This document shows, piece after piece, positions 50,301-62,164 of a DNA stretch of 64,000 bases. Positions within the stretch are counted from its first letter, which is position 1, and every line of letters starts with the position of its first letter. The position numbers and the translations under genes were made by a program. Origin of the DNA: Oscheius sp. JU75 (Eukaryota; Nematoda; Chromadorea; Rhabditida; Rhabditidae); contig JASJZC010000001.1 of the NCBI GenBank assembly GCA_037178855.1, forward strand, positions 5,952,001 through 6,016,000, written 5' to 3'. The notes beneath the pieces were generated by a model. The model made no database searches. It saw only the letters and a list, made by a program, of their open reading frames with translations, and was not told the DNA's origin.

Positions 50301-51067
50301 ACTGTCAAAGCTGGTACGCTAACGATGGGCTTTGAAAGACTCTAAGAAGCCAAAGCTTTCAGCTGTGGCATATTGTAGGTGTAGCATTCTATGCAGCCGG
50401 TCACTCTTTGTAAGCATCATCTGGTCCTGTCATCTATTTGAGAGACAAAATTGGACTCGGAAACTGACAATTACTATCCGAGATTCAGATCTTACCCCAT
50501 CAATTGGCAAAAGGCAGCCGTCTGCAACACATGTCAAGAACTACTCCGGAGACAAAATCTGTGGACTTTCTGGCAAGTGTTATCCTTGACAGGCTGTGGC
50601 AAGTAGTGTTAGAAAATAGTCAAAAGTTCAAATTGAAAGAAGAACACTGGATCGCTCTGACAGGTACGTGGTAGTTATTGGTTTAGCTATTGGATTGACT
50701 GAAACTTACTGAATGAGTTGTCCGAAGAGGTAAATGATTTTGATGTCATCCTGCTGGTTCATCCCAGAAGCAACGAGATTCAGTTGTGCACCATCTTTTG
50801 TGCTATCGGGGGCATTTACCTACAAGACACTGACACATTGTTTCGCACTTACAACTATTGTACATTTTGTATTAGGCTGAACAAGTTTGCCACAGTCGGC
50901 CGCATTTAGGCTCCCGTCACCGCAACCACTGTCTCCAAATTCTCCGTTTAGTAGGATGGCAGGTGGACATTCTGAACATGGATTTATCCATGATATCCTT
51001 GAAAACTACTGAAGTAGTCTTGGGCTGTGACTCCTACAGCAAAGATATAGGCAATTAAGAACCGCAT
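47317..51067 (-). CDS. CUB-cassette surface protein with mucin-like repeat stalk
   Basis: Thirteen exons join in phase: 51067-51010, 50971-50853, 50819-50710, 50251-50118, 49908-49793, 49749-49649, 49607-49492, 49263-49097, 49058-48973, 48934-48828, 48786-48682, 48123-47407 and 47369-47317 (662 aa). Signal MRFLIAYIFAVGVTAQ is followed by the header CPPAILLNGEFGDSGCGDG and the blocks WNIRAGFPFPG, DLLNFWLYEGIG, LIFNDFG, CHPYVVEW, YGTNSVISFPQQ and SGFIMSNYY to FTFNLTIANS (CUB-like). A Thr/Ser/Ala/Pro stalk with four 33-residue repeats comes next, then FLVAVTSLLFIYFFVE with no tail (GPI type). The stalk should be heavily O-glycosylated. The AATAAA overlaps the stop codon. It is a paralogue of the genes at 36642 and 51408. 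Role: extracellular; adhesion or pathogen contact is inference. Confidence 0.75.
47459..47854 (-). repeat. Four tandem 99-bp units encoding a mucin-like stalk
   Basis: Period 99 bp (33 codons), four units, each starting TTAAPSTQ and containing TQMVT..SAAP and TTTQT. Units 2-4 are nearly identical in DNA, while unit 1 is more diverged, suggesting recent expansion from one end. The period is a multiple of three, so copy-number change keeps the frame. Confidence 0.9.
48521..48600. repeat. Intronic hairpin with 31-bp arms
   Basis: 48521-48551 and 48570-48600 are inverted copies with two mismatches (arms begin tgtcaa and end ttgaca) around an 18-nt spacer. It lies in an intron of the CUB-cassette gene. 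A decayed relative (gtggactttctggcaagtg) occurs near 50561 in another intron of the same gene. Confidence 0.75.
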
Positions 51068-51407
51068 TGGGTCGAAAGGAGACAAGTAACGTCTGTAGGC
51101 TTATCTTGAGCTTCTGGTCCCGGCAACGTTTTTATTGTCGGTTCTGGAGATAAAACGAAGTTTGATTCATCCAGGAGGGTAAGAAGGGGTGGCGAACATT
51201 ATTAGGAGACAAACTACAGAACATATTTTTCTCCTAAAGGCCTCGGACCTTCTGGCAACGTCTCCAGCTCAAAGACTCTTCTCGATCTCGAATTTTTTAC
51301 TTTACATTATGTCCCAGATCTCCCAATCTATCAGATTTCGGTTTCCACTATAGCATGGGCAAATATATGTGTAAACTTTAAGCCATTCCAAACAATACTA
51401 ATATTTC
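51068..51407. other. Intergenic between the two CUB-cassette genes
   Basis: 340 bp between the stop of one gene and the start of the next in the same direction. No motif stands out. Confidence 0.5.
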
Positions 51408-54400
51408 TTATAACAGTATGATCGACAGAATAAGAGTCAAACTACAGCCAATCCTTGTCGCCATCTTGGAAGTGGTAGGAGCAGCTGGTTGGGTTGTTGT
51501 AACTGCATTAGTGAGTGCTACTGTGCTAGCAGTAGCCATTGGAGTGGTAGCAGTATGAGTTGATCCCACGGTGCTTTGTGGGGTAGAGGTCCCTAATAAA
51601 AGAGGCACAGAGGTAGATAAGGATGCTTGTGAGGTCGAACTTGGCAGTACGACTGTGGAAGACTGACTCGGAGAGACGACTGTTGAACTGACTCCAGCTG
51701 TCGAAGAGACTCCCCTTGTAGTGTGAGCAGTGGAAGTTGTTGGAACGGTCATGGTCGTAGCGGGCTGTGAACTCTGGACAACTTGATAACGGATCAAAGA
51801 GCCTTGATTCAGGTTGGTTGGGTCGTCGCCCCCATTTAGAGAGAATCCAACGATCAGAGCAGAGACTGTGTAGTTTGTAGTCGTGACCGTCGGATCAGTC
51901 AGGTTGACTCTGAAACAAACACATCTGTAGCATTTGTCAGCTACAAAGCTGCGGACCAATTCTACACCTTTTTCAAAACATCGGTACACCTAGTATATGC
52001 TTTGCGCGTGACATTATTACCAAAAGCGCGCCCTCTAAAATTTTAGCCCACCGTACGCAATTTATATTTTTGTCTGAGGACATCCGCCGGTGCTACTAAA
52101 CTTCTCATTGGATTTGGCTTGATGATCATTAAAACGAGACCAAACATGCTTAGAAATCGCTGAAAAATCTCGGAAGTAACGTATTGTGAGAGAAGTAGGA
52201 TGAAAGAATTTCTGTACTCACGTAAGTATAACCTCATGCTCTCCATACACGAGCAAACACCCGTCAGACGGGGCATTCGTATAGTCGATATTGAACTGGA
52301 CGGTAATTGGAGTGTCACCTCTCAGAGAGAAGGCCGCATCTTGACTTCCACTCAAGAAGGGATAGTTCTCCGACATGACCAAGCCGCGACGATCCATATA
52401 AGCTCGACGCAGATTGGCTGAAAACGATTGAGAAATCCTGATAGTACAGGAGAGATTACGGTCTGTCTTTTGTACAGAATGAAAATCTTACCAACGTCAG
52501 GATCGGTTGTAGTAGACAACTGAAGAAAACCTTCATCGAGAACAATCGTTCTAGCGAAGCCTAAAAACTGTTGTGGCAGTGTGAAGTACTCGTTCTCCCC
52601 GACATCAAGTTTCCCAAAGAACGAGCCCAAATTTCTGAGAGGAAAGTCATCAAATGGAACCACCGGAGCTCCGGCGAAGACTTTGGCGTATCCCCAGCCC
52701 TAGAAAAAAATAGTGCAGTTCAGAAACGACCTTTACATTATAATAACCGTCATAAAAGATGGGGTCATCGCTGGTGGTCGAGTCGTCATCAACGATCGTA
52801 AGACAGGCAGTCTCACCCTCACCGGCATCGACTGTCACGTCGATGGTTATGTTATTTCCGTCTGGAGTGGTGATGCTCTTAGTGGGATTGCCGTAGGACC
52901 ATTGGGCAGAGTAGGAGTGGCAGGACTCTAGATCTGAAAAAGATTGTGGAGCCGTTCGCAGAGACTCATTGTCAGGCATGCTCTGAAGCCCGCCATCCAG
53001 AAATTCAGTTTTCGCCATAGTTGGTGCACTGAACTGAAAAGTGCTACCATTCAGTCTTTCTTCCCAAGAGCTTCAAAAGGACACTTAACATGATCATTGT
53101 CATTTCAAATGATCCCGCAAGAAAAAACGATGGCTTACTGTAAGCATCGTTGAAGATGACTGCTCCCGTGCTCAGACCGCCTGTTTGCGCGTAGACTACG
53201 GTAATGGCAGCTCCCTGTGACTTCCAAACCTTTTGGTAGCTCTGATACAGTCTAAAATCAGTCCATAGTTAGAAAACTTTTCAGAATCTACGTTCCAACC
53301 AGAATCATATCCGGTCCCGTGCCTTCATAGACGAAGAAGTTTAAGAGATCCGAGACTGTTGAAAGAGACGGGCTGGCAGAAATGGCCGAGACCTGGGACG
53401 AGGCCTTGGCATTGATCTCCCAACTGCTGTTCTTGGAGACTGATCCCATTTGGATGTAGAAGGCGTCCTGGAGAGCTCCCAGAGCAACCACAGTTGAGGC
53501 GGAGGAGGAAATATTTCTTCCTCGAAGCGAATATCCGAAACGAAGACTGGTCGTGGCGCCTGTCTTGACGTAAAGAGTGACGGTATTCGGGGGGAAAGCG
53601 GCCCGAAGATTGAAGTTGCTGTCAGAGAGTCCGTTTCTGAAAAAGTTTGTAGTAAAAACATGTTTTACCGAGACCATATGAGATAGCTTTGCTAAATCTA
53701 AGTCCGGCGGAGACAGTATGGGAGAGATCTTCTTTCGCTACAGGGGCAGGGACAGACAGCTTACCCGATCGTGTCATACAGGCCTCTAACTTGTACAACC
53801 TCCCCAGATGACAGGTTCGTCGATTGGACAGAGATATCAGCAAAAGAGTTGGCATCATAGGTGAACTGAAAGTCAGTATTGTCACCCAAAAAACAATGAA
53901 CCTACAGTAAAGTTGCATTCAAAGTTGGCGGGAACTGTCGTGAGATCTTGAGAAAGCATGTCTTGGAGATTTGCCGTTCCGTTCGGACAGCCTATACACA
54001 ATACACTTCAATTCGTTGAGACTTACCAAGTGGCAGTGTGGCAGCCTCCGAAACTGTGTATGTCATGAAAACACCGCCACTGGAGCTCATACCAAGATCA
54101 ATGTTTAAATCGAGCATTTTGTCTGCGAACGACTGGCTCCAACTGTTGTTGACTGGTCCCTTAAAGAGCGGTACTACGGGTGTGCCATAAACTGTCAGCT
54201 GAGCCGACGGAGACAGTGAGTTCTCTACTGTCAGAGTCGTGTTGAAGATGGCTGAACTCAGAAATCTTGGGCTGATAGAAAATGACTGACATGTCCCATT
54301 CATGTAGAAAAAGACGCTCTCCAGACTGTTCTGATTCGGGTAGCTCGGAGTCGTTATGAAGCCACTTCTTCCAGGGTAAGCCACATGGAAATTGTCTTGG

Positions 54401-56661
54401 ATTTGATTTTTTGATAAGAGAACTTGTAATACCTGGAGCAGCAGTATCGAAGGCCAGATATACACTGCTAGAGTTAGTCTTGACAATGAAGGTCGTGGCT
54501 GAAGAGGTCAGGATGGGTGGATAGTCTATAGAAGTGCTGGAAATCAGGTTACTGTTCGACCCAATCCCCCCATAACCCACCTGTAGGTAGTCAACAAGGT
54601 TTGCACGGCAACTGGATCGACTACAGGTCCACCAGCAATCAATTGGGTTGGCGGAAACTGAAAGACTTTGTTACAGATACTACTCTTTGCAAGTCAAGCC
54701 AGTTTGGGAGGTGCGTCTCTGGGAGAATGTCCCTGTCATGGTCGGTTGGCTGAGACAGCATCTACCTGTCACTAGCCCCAACGGGGCTTCAGCCAAACTT
54801 GTGAATACAGAAGGGTGACGAGGCTCACTTGCAAAGACTGTAAAGACCTCTACTATCTAAAGCGCGATGGCTTCTGTGGCGAACTCTGTCTGTCTGTTTG
54901 TTTGTCTGTCCGAGTCCACGAAACAGAAGCCAGCCAATTATGTTATCCAGAAGTTTGTTGTTCAGAAACAGTTATTGCCAAAGTTGGTTGGCAAGTCAAC
55001 TTTCGGTGCGCTCTAGAGCTTGGTTTTTGTCCCAATGAAGCCACAATGAAAGTCTTTCGTCACTGAAGCGGCGCAGCCGCCAATGTAAACTGAAGGCAAA
55101 ATGAAGGAGGAGCTGTCGGAGACGGCTGGTAGGAAAGAAATTTCTTGCCTCTTGTGGAGTGGCTGTCTTGACATTCAGAAAGTAATATGGATAAGGAAGT
55201 GGATAGTTCAACAGGGTGTAGCAGTAAGTCCCTCCTTCCGGATAGCTTTCAAGAAAGGTGGAATGCGCTTGAGTTGCCACCCAACCGATATTGTAAGTTG
55301 TGCACTGAGCGATGTCTTAAAGTTTTAAATGTGATTTCAACCTTAAGTGACCTACTCGCCGCGTCATTCACCACAACAGTGGCGTAATAGAATTGTAGAG
55401 GAACCAGAACATATTGTACTGTCATTTGATTGCTATTCAAGCTCCAGACTCGTTCACGGTATGAGTACATCCTAAAAAAAAAAGGTCAGTACAAGACAGT
55501 ACGGGAGACCTACGAGCCAAGAAACTTCCTGTTCTGTCCAATACCTTCGTAGACCCACAAGTTCAGGAGATTGGCCGGCATTGAGGCCTGATATGCGTCG
55601 GCTGGAGAAACAGCGACCGAAGTGTTGGCCGCGATCTCCCAGAAGCGACCTTCGGCATCCTGGTTGCTAACTTTGATGAATTGGGCAATCTGCCCTGCAG
55701 CGACTGATAATGAAGTGTTTTGGGTGAAGGCAGGAACTGAAATATGGATATTCTTGGGATCTTACAGCCTACCATCTCTCTTGTCTGCCAGAATTCAGAT
55801 CAGTCATGTAATTTCTACCCTTACTTAAGACGAGGGCTTGGACTGAGTGCTGTCAGTGCCACTGATTTTCAATTAGGAACCTTTGGGTCTTTTGCTGATT
55901 AGGGGAAACTTTGCATTCAATTTTGTCTGCCGTTGCAGGATAAAGATTGGCACGAAACTCGTTGCTCATCATTTGGAATGTTCAAATCAACAGCAAAGTT
56001 ATTTCCCAGATGATTAAATTGCTCCTTCTGTCATTTAACGTATGAATCTTGGCACTACAAAAAGTCTTTTTATGGCCCTCTTATCGCTCTCTCGAAGTGC
56101 ACTCTTACCCGCGATCTTCTGTACGTAGTAGCCGAATTGCATCGTTGAATTATCCCAAGCTGTCACGGTGACAGTAACGATCGGAACTGTCTGGGAACCA
56201 GAGTAGGGGAAGGCCGACCGAAGATTAAAGGTTGGACTAAGGATGTCACTGAAATTTGCATTGTTTTCCTTTCTCTCTTCCTCTCTCTGTACTTTCTGAC
56301 CACATCGTAGGCTCCCACAATGATAATCTGGTCGTTACTGTCGAGTTCAGTAGCCTGGATCTGTAGCTTCCCGAACCATTTGTTGACAGAATTATCGCCT
56401 GGAGATATCTGGAAATGGGGTGTTGCTTCTTTGACATGAACTGACAGTAAAAGTGCAACTGGTTCCTGGTTGAACTGTCAGCATACACGGCCGGGGATCC
56501 CCGTCATCGCCGCAGTTCAGGTCACCAACATGCCCATTCAATATCACGTTCGGAGGGGTTGGACATTCTGAAGATTTCTGTTAAGGGCAAAAAGAAGCCT
56601 TACGAAAGAACTGAGCCACTGTACTGCCCAAGCAGAGACAGACTAGTAGAAACCGGATCAT
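51408..56661 (-). CDS. Two-cassette CUB surface protein, GPI-type end
   Basis: Nineteen exons join in phase: 56661-56604, 56567-56446, 56408-56293, 56248-56109, 55736-55514, 55471-55356, 55315-55173, 54657-54581, 54536-54433, 54395-54291, 54251-54027, 53991-53906, 53865-53765, 53636-53292, 53251-53139, 52933-52737, 52699-52492, 52417-52222 and 51909-51408 (1,058 aa). Signal MIRFLLVCLCLGSTVAQ and header CPTPPNVILNGHVGDLNCGDD open cassette 1, which runs through FNLRSAFPYSG, LLNLWVYEGIG, TYCYTLLNY and SGFITTPSYP to its CUB strands near residue 540. Cassette 2 follows with a divergent header (GCPNGTANLQDM) and the blocks FNLRAAFP, DLLNFFVYEGTG, IFNDAY, SCHSYSAQW and GLVMSENYPF. A Thr/Ser stalk and RIGCSLTLILSIILL end it. 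The join at LPLG|CPNG is in phase over a 35-nt intron with no start or signal for cassette 2, so it is one gene. Confidence 0.75.
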
Positions 56662-57268
56662 TTTTCGAGAGGGAGCGACTGGCTTATCACAGCTACCTGT
56701 TAATTATCTTTTTTTTATTCCTCTTGTGCAAATTGTGTGCGATGATAAAAGGGATTGATTTATGGAAATGTGAAGTCGTTCAGGTCTGACTCCACTACGA
56801 CGGTCTTACATCATAGTTCCCTGGAAAAATTGGCTTCGACAGGCTGTAGATATCTTATTCATCTGTTTCTTTAGCTTAGAACCATAGAAGCTCTTGCGAT
56901 GTCTCTTCTGAGCCGATGTTCCATACCAAAGAGATGTATGACCAAGAACTTCAAAACCAGCTGCCCGGATATAGCCGAGACGTTCAATTCCTTCCTATTC
57001 TTCGAACAAATCTCAAAGTACATATGAATACACCTCACCTCTGCTTCAAATTGTCTCAGACCAATTTCTTTGTCTATTAATCAACGCTAATGGCCGACAA
57101 TTTGAGTGAAGAGTACAGTGATACTTTAAGCCTGTCTTCCTCTTTAACAGATCCATCCACTGACTCTTACATTCGACATAATAACAGCTGCCGGGAAGGT
57201 CAAACAGCTGTACCAATTGTGCTTAATCTCATTTCCGCTACTGCGATTTCTACCTTGCTGCCATTGTG
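56662..57268. other. Intergenic with an upstream ORF abutting the next start
   Basis: A 59-codon frame opens at ATG 57090 (MADNLSEEYSDTLSLSSSL) and stops at 57267-57269. The stop shares a base with the receptor ATG at 57269 (TGATG). It could be an upstream ORF, or the real N-terminus joined by an intron I cannot place. Confidence 0.4.
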
Positions 57269-58701
57269 ATGCTGCGAAATGACTCATTGCCTATCACCGT
57301 AGTCGTGACTGTAATTGAGCTTGTTGTCCTAGCTGTGAACAGTTTTCTCGTCTACGTCATTTGGAAGTATTCGCCAAAGACCATTGGGATCTTTAAGAGC
57401 TACATGCTGAGAATGGCGGTGAGTTTTTTTTTGTCTATAGGTTTATGGCTGCAGGTCATCGACTTTGTTTTCTCCCTATCCTTCGGCTGGGTTTGTCAGC
57501 CAGTTCCAATGCTCCCGCTTCCCGGTCTTGTGACAGCCGGTCCAGTCCAGTATTTGGGAATGGTCGGCTCGAAAATTGCCTTCATAGTCACATTGTGCTC
57601 TGCCGTGCTCAGCTTGAACTTTGTCAACGAATGTTGCCTCTATCGAACCCTGCTCTTCTACAAGCTGCATGGATGGCTGGAATTCTACACGACCTACCCG
57701 TAAGGTGTTATCCAAAAGAGTAGAACAGCAGAGTTCAGCGGAATTCTGTATTGTAACATGATGTTCAATGTTACACCATGCTTCTTCATCGCGGGTCTGA
57801 TTTGGTTTCTTTGCATGAACCATGAGGTGAGCAATACTGCATGTAGTACACTAAGAGCTTTCGAGTACCTCTGCGAAAGTCGCCACGGGCTTTGCCCTCA
57901 TAGCTCAGGCGGTTAGTGCTCCGATTACGAAACAAAAAAAGTCCGGCTCGATTACCGGCCCGCTCAAACTTGTTTGTACATTCATAAAAACATCCGGAAT
58001 CACCTTCACAAGTATTTTTTATACCGTCAGCAGAACCATATTACTTTTCTCGCTTTTTTTCAAATCCAAAAAGGGACCGGTATACCTGAACTTTAATCAA
58101 TATAAACTTCCAGCCGTTTTAGGAACTCGCCTCCTACGCCCAACTCCACAACATTTCTCAGGATCTCGTTCCATCAACCTCTTTCTTAGCTGTGGACTTT
58201 GACAAGCCACTGATAATGGCTACTGGAGCCCTTACAGTAGCCTATCTCTTTGTAATCGAAGTTAGCAATATCATCGCCTCTCGGATGGTCTATACTAAGC
58301 TGAATGAGACCAGACGAACCATGTCCAGGGAGACTTTCCGTCTCCAAAAGAGCTTGACTGTCATCCTCATTGCTCAGGTGTGTTTTCTATTTGTTCATGG
58401 GTACAGAAACCAGGCTGCCATACCTCTCTTGGCCATTACTCTCCCCTACGGATCTCTGATCTTGGCCGTCTGGTTAGAATGGAGACCCATAATCAACTCG
58501 GAAATCTATCAACGAGGCTGTCTCCTCATATTTGGGGTCTATCCCTTGCTGAACAGTCTCTTCTGCATCTTTTGTATCCGAGCCTATCGGGATTATACAG
58601 TCCGGGTGGTAAAAAAAGTTCTGTTCTGCTGGACGCCGAGTATGGAAGTTACAGTTACGTATAATACTACGACTAGAGGAAATAACTCTTCGATGGCTTG
58701 A
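57269..58701 (+). CDS. Serpentine chemoreceptor, SRI/SRH type, complete
   Basis: Exons 57269-57418, 57455-57699, 57739-57826, 58123-58377 and 58414-58701 join in phase (341 aa). TM1 is VVVTVIELVVLAVNSFLVYV. Exon 2 has QPVPMLPLPGL (the SRI loop) and VTLCSAVLSLNFVNECCLY. Exon 3 gives a helix with TPCFFIAGLIWFLCM. Exon 4 ends with the signature MSRETFRLQKSLTVILIAQ, and exon 5 has ITLPYGSLILAVWL, then TM7 with YPLLNSLFCIFCIRAY and a tail. The match in layout to the receptor at 22144 is strong, but they are not close paralogues. Intron 3 contains a tRNA-like sequence. The N-terminus is uncertain because an upstream ORF overlaps the start. Confidence 0.8.
57893..57966 (+). repeat. tRNA-like relic in a receptor intron
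   Basis: It has a D-arm/A-box-like catagctcaggcggttagtg and a T-arm/B-box-like ccggctcgattaccgg with a perfect CCGG stem. The anticodon arm is replaced by an A-rich loop (aaacaaaaaaag), and the acceptor stem pairs poorly. It is a tRNA pseudogene or the head of a SINE, not a functional tRNA. Confidence 0.55.
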
Positions 58702-59118
58702 TCTAAGCCACTCTCTTAGCTCAAGGTTTCCTTCCTCTGTCCGAACCAACAACCAAGTCACCATCACCCATGAGGAGCTACCGACCATCAACCGGGAGTC
58801 AAGTCACGTACATCCTCTCCGAACCGATCCCCATCCCCTACCTCTGTAGAACTTTGTGATCGCTATATGAACTTGCTATATTACCATGTTTTCTGTACAT
58901 TGAGCATGGGCTACACGCACGATAGGGACACCACTTGACTCGGAACAATGACAAAGTTATGACTCTCCGAACAGTACTCTGAACTAGGATCCAAAAGATT
59001 AAAGATTAATGCCGATATTGTTTTCGCGCCCTTTCCGTATCAGTCAATCAGCTGCTTGACCCCCAACAAATCGATTTTCTCACAGCTCCCTGGCAATGTC
59101 TTGCTTTCTTGATCAAAA
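58702..59118. other. Intergenic, nothing supported
   Basis: 417 bp between two co-directional genes. There is some open reading frame after the receptor stop (Thr/Pro-rich), but no splice sites connect it. Confidence 0.45.
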
Positions 59119-60449
59119 ATGAGCTCACTATCTTCTGCTCAAGATGTTCGACCAATTGACATCGTCAAAAGTTGCTTTGAGGCTATTGTCAGTGAAACTC
59201 AAGGTACTTTCGTATTCTTGATAATAAAAACCCTTGTTTCAGTTGGACATTCCGCTGAGAGGCTGAAGAGATTGGTAACCGAAATTCTTGATTCTGGAAT
59301 GGAAATCATTCGCGAAATGATGCAGAAGGAGACGGAAGAGTTGAGAGAACTTAAACAGATGGTGGCTCGGCTAGAAAACAAAGGTATGTTTAGACAGAAG
59401 GGGTTGAAGCGACTCAGTTTTCGGAAAACTAGTTTTTTCCACATGTTGACTTTTCTTCCGAAGTTCCCTTGCTCTGTTGATCTATCCCTATCATTAGCTG
59501 CACCTGAACTGCCCCAATAACTTTGCTAATATCAATTATGTCCCAAAGACTCCATATTGATATCTTTCAATATGACTCATATTCTTCATAACTTTTCGAT
59601 CTTTCGTCCCCTAGTTTATAGTTTGCAGTCTTACTGTAATACATCAACTCGTACCATTGTCCTTTACAAGGCAAGGATCCCAGAGAAGTTTACCTCTAGA
59701 ATGTCATAGCTTGATCTTGCTCTCTTTCTGGGAATTAACAGTAGTAGACCATACCGTATCATCTAGGATTAGAAGACAGATGGAGTTTTGAATTTCAGTA
59801 GCTTTAACAGTTTTAGTTCGTTTACTGGATGAAGAGAAGCAGGAACTTCGACAGCTGCTCAACGAAATAGAATCGGTGACTACCCAAGCTTCTAGCCTCT
59901 CTCCAGTTGAATGCATCATCTGTTTTCGGGCTTACGGTTCCCTCTTTCCTAACTGATCTATCATCATTTTCAGAGAATTCCTTGCAACCGGAAACAGGTG
60001 AATGCGGTCATTCAATTTGCACGGACTGCGTTGACAGCCTCCATTCAAAAAACTGTCCAATCTGCCGGGATCACGATAGTTTTAGGTACTCTTTCAGGAA
60101 CTATCTAGCCGAAGGTAGGTATACATTTGATCCTCAGTCAACGATCTCAGAGCTCATCTCTCGTCATCAGCCAGGCCTCTCGGCTCCTCCTGTAAGCAGA
60201 AGAGTTCGGAATCGTCAAAGACGCAGGGGCTTTCGTCTGACACTTGGGAACTTTTGTCTGCTGGCTATTCTGATCATGTCCTTCCCCATCTGTATGCTCA
60301 TAGTCGGCCTGATTCTCATTCCTTTGATCTCATTTGTACTCACAGTCTCTGTCATATTGTACTTTAGTGTTCCATCGGAAATACTGGTCGAATATCTGAC
60401 TCGAATTCTTGACCGATTGGATGCAACGATTCAAAGTCTGTCTGAATAA
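59119..60449 (+). CDS. RING-finger protein with coiled coil and C-terminal membrane helices
   Basis: Exons 59119-59203, 59243-59383, 59799-59936 and 59974-60449 join in phase (279 aa). Residues 29-110 form a coiled coil (REMMQKETEELRELKQMVARL). Then comes a C3HC4 RING: CIIC, CGHSICTDCVDSL and CPIC, with spacing that fits an E3 ubiquitin ligase. The second half has a basic patch (RRVRNRQRRRGFR) followed by about 45 hydrophobic residues (LLAILIMSFPICMLIVGLI and onward), enough for two membrane helices, and a short amphipathic tail. It is likely an E3 anchored in an internal membrane. The RING is split by an intron after CIICFRAY. No one-to-one orthologue is recognised. Confidence 0.75.
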
Positions 60450-60687
60450 AGTTTTTAAATAGGTTCTGGCTAACCAGACTATTGTTACTAACATGCTTAA
60501 ATGTTATACTGGTGTGTACCCTGTTTGAGCTTATGTTTGTCTGTATTATCGATGCGCTACGAGGCCTAGCCCAACTCTATAGCCGATTGTAGCCTCACTA
60601 TATACCGACATTTTCGGCATCCTGTCTATTTTTTGATTTTTTAGATGAAAAAGAGCTAGCAGCTTTATTCGGAACGGACACAAAAGG

Positions 60688-61521
60688 TTATCTCTTTCCC
60701 GGACTCTTGTCTCCTTTAACCATTTCCACGCCCTTCTTCTGATTCTTTTCCAGCAGCAGCTGTTTGGCCACCTTCTCCACATCCCACTTCTGTCGAAGCG
60801 CGGTCGACAGCTCTTCGATTTTTGTGCTCAGAGCATCTGAAACTGTTGTTGTATACAAAAATATACAGGTGATTGTACCTTTCAGATACTTGTTTTCGGT
60901 CTTCAACTTCTCGATCAGCTCTCCCTGTCCTCTGGTTATGACGTTGGTCAGTTGCAGGGAGACGGAACTAGTCCTTTCTCTTCTCAGTCCTTCTTCTAGG
61001 AAGTCTACTCGTTCCTTGAGCTCGGACACTGAATATAGTATATTTCTGTCAGAAACGGTCCTTTACCTTGACTCTTCCACTGCTCCCTCTCCTCCTTGTG
61101 TTCCAGTTCCAGACGCTCTTTTTCAGTTGTGATCCGGCCCAGCTTCACTGAAAAGATTGTGTGCACAATTTAAGCTCGGCAAGTCTTTTAAATTTATTAG
61201 TTGACACTTCTGACCCACTTTGTCAATGCCAAAGTCAGCTGCAAGCAGTCCATTGCCTATCAACGGCAGTGGTTAAAAGTGCTGCACAGTAGAGCCCTGA
61301 TTTACTAAGGGTTATTGGGTCTCGAAAGAAACAATTAATAGACTTTGACTCCTATAAACCAAACAAAAACTTACACTTCAAGTCTCCGCACTGATGATAC
61401 CAATTCCTCATCTCCTCGCTCCTTCTGGCCACCTTCTTCATGTTCACATCGAAGTTTCGAATCTCTTGAACTAATCATTTTAGCTCGTTGAATTCAAACC
61501 TTCTTTCAGCTGTCTAGCCAT
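60688..61521 (-). CDS. Coiled-coil protein of unknown function
   Basis: Exons 61521-61500, 61464-61375, 61147-61067, 61028-60879 and 60836-60688 join in phase (163 aa). Almost all of it is charged heptad coil (LGRITTEKERLELEHKEERE, LKERVDFLEEGLRRER, ELIEKLKTENKYLKDALSTK), ending in a Lys-rich KKGVEMVKGDKSPGKR. The first intron is only about 35 nt and its acceptor is the least sure (ttcaag at 61465-61470; attag six bases earlier also keeps phase). The start MARQLKE is the first ATG in frame. It could be a centrosome- or cytoskeleton-type adaptor; nothing specific identifies it. Confidence 0.6.
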
Positions 61522-62164
61522 CAGAAGAGAGGGAGAAGGAAGTATTGATCCATGGCTCTTGTGTGTTGTCAGAGGTCTTCGGGGAGTCGTGGTGGTGAGT
61601 TCAACCGAGTTCAGAGACTTGTCCATGGATACTAGTAGACGAGTAGAAAGTGAAATGGAGCACGAGATGCATAGAGCTTTTGGAAAAAAAGCGGCTCGTT
61701 CACGAAAGCAACGCTTTCATCGTGGTGTCAGTAGCCAATCGTGTGTCTAGTATTGGGAAAAGCTTCCTCGCAAAATAGCCACTATTTGTTGGCAATTCGT
61801 ATCAGTTTGGTTGGGAGAACGTTGCAACTGTCATGGTAGCTCGACTGTAAGAAAACTTAAGAGTAGGTCTAAATGAAACGTAAGGGACTAGGACAGGTTA
61901 ACAAAACAGAATATAAACCGGGCAAGGTTCAAAGGAATAAGGTTATAACTATCATTGAATCTCTCTAAGGGCGATTCCATTATCTGTTCAAAATAATCCT
62001 GACAGCTGACGAAAGCAAAATCCAGTAAGTGCAATAGAGTAGAAATTCGATAGTCTTCCTGATCACTTTTATCAGCTCAAAGCAACACATAAATAGAAGT
62101 TACCCAAAAGATAGTTCTGGATCCCGCCAGAGATAGCACAATTATGATTTGGCACACACAATAA
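61522..62164. other. Intergenic, nothing supported
   Basis: Between the coiled-coil gene and the 3' end of the Rb-like gene. The ORF 61559-61750 has no motif. Confidence 0.5.

Noticed and set aside
53992-54486. A separate gene starting with an apparent signal peptide (MSRLTLAVYIWPSILLL)
   Set aside because: This reads through an intron; the true exon starts at 54395 and joins upstream cassette-1 exons in phase.
57476-57823. Antisense 115-codon ORF in the receptor at 57.3-58.7 kb
   Set aside because: Shadow of the receptor exons; no hydrophobic or domain features.
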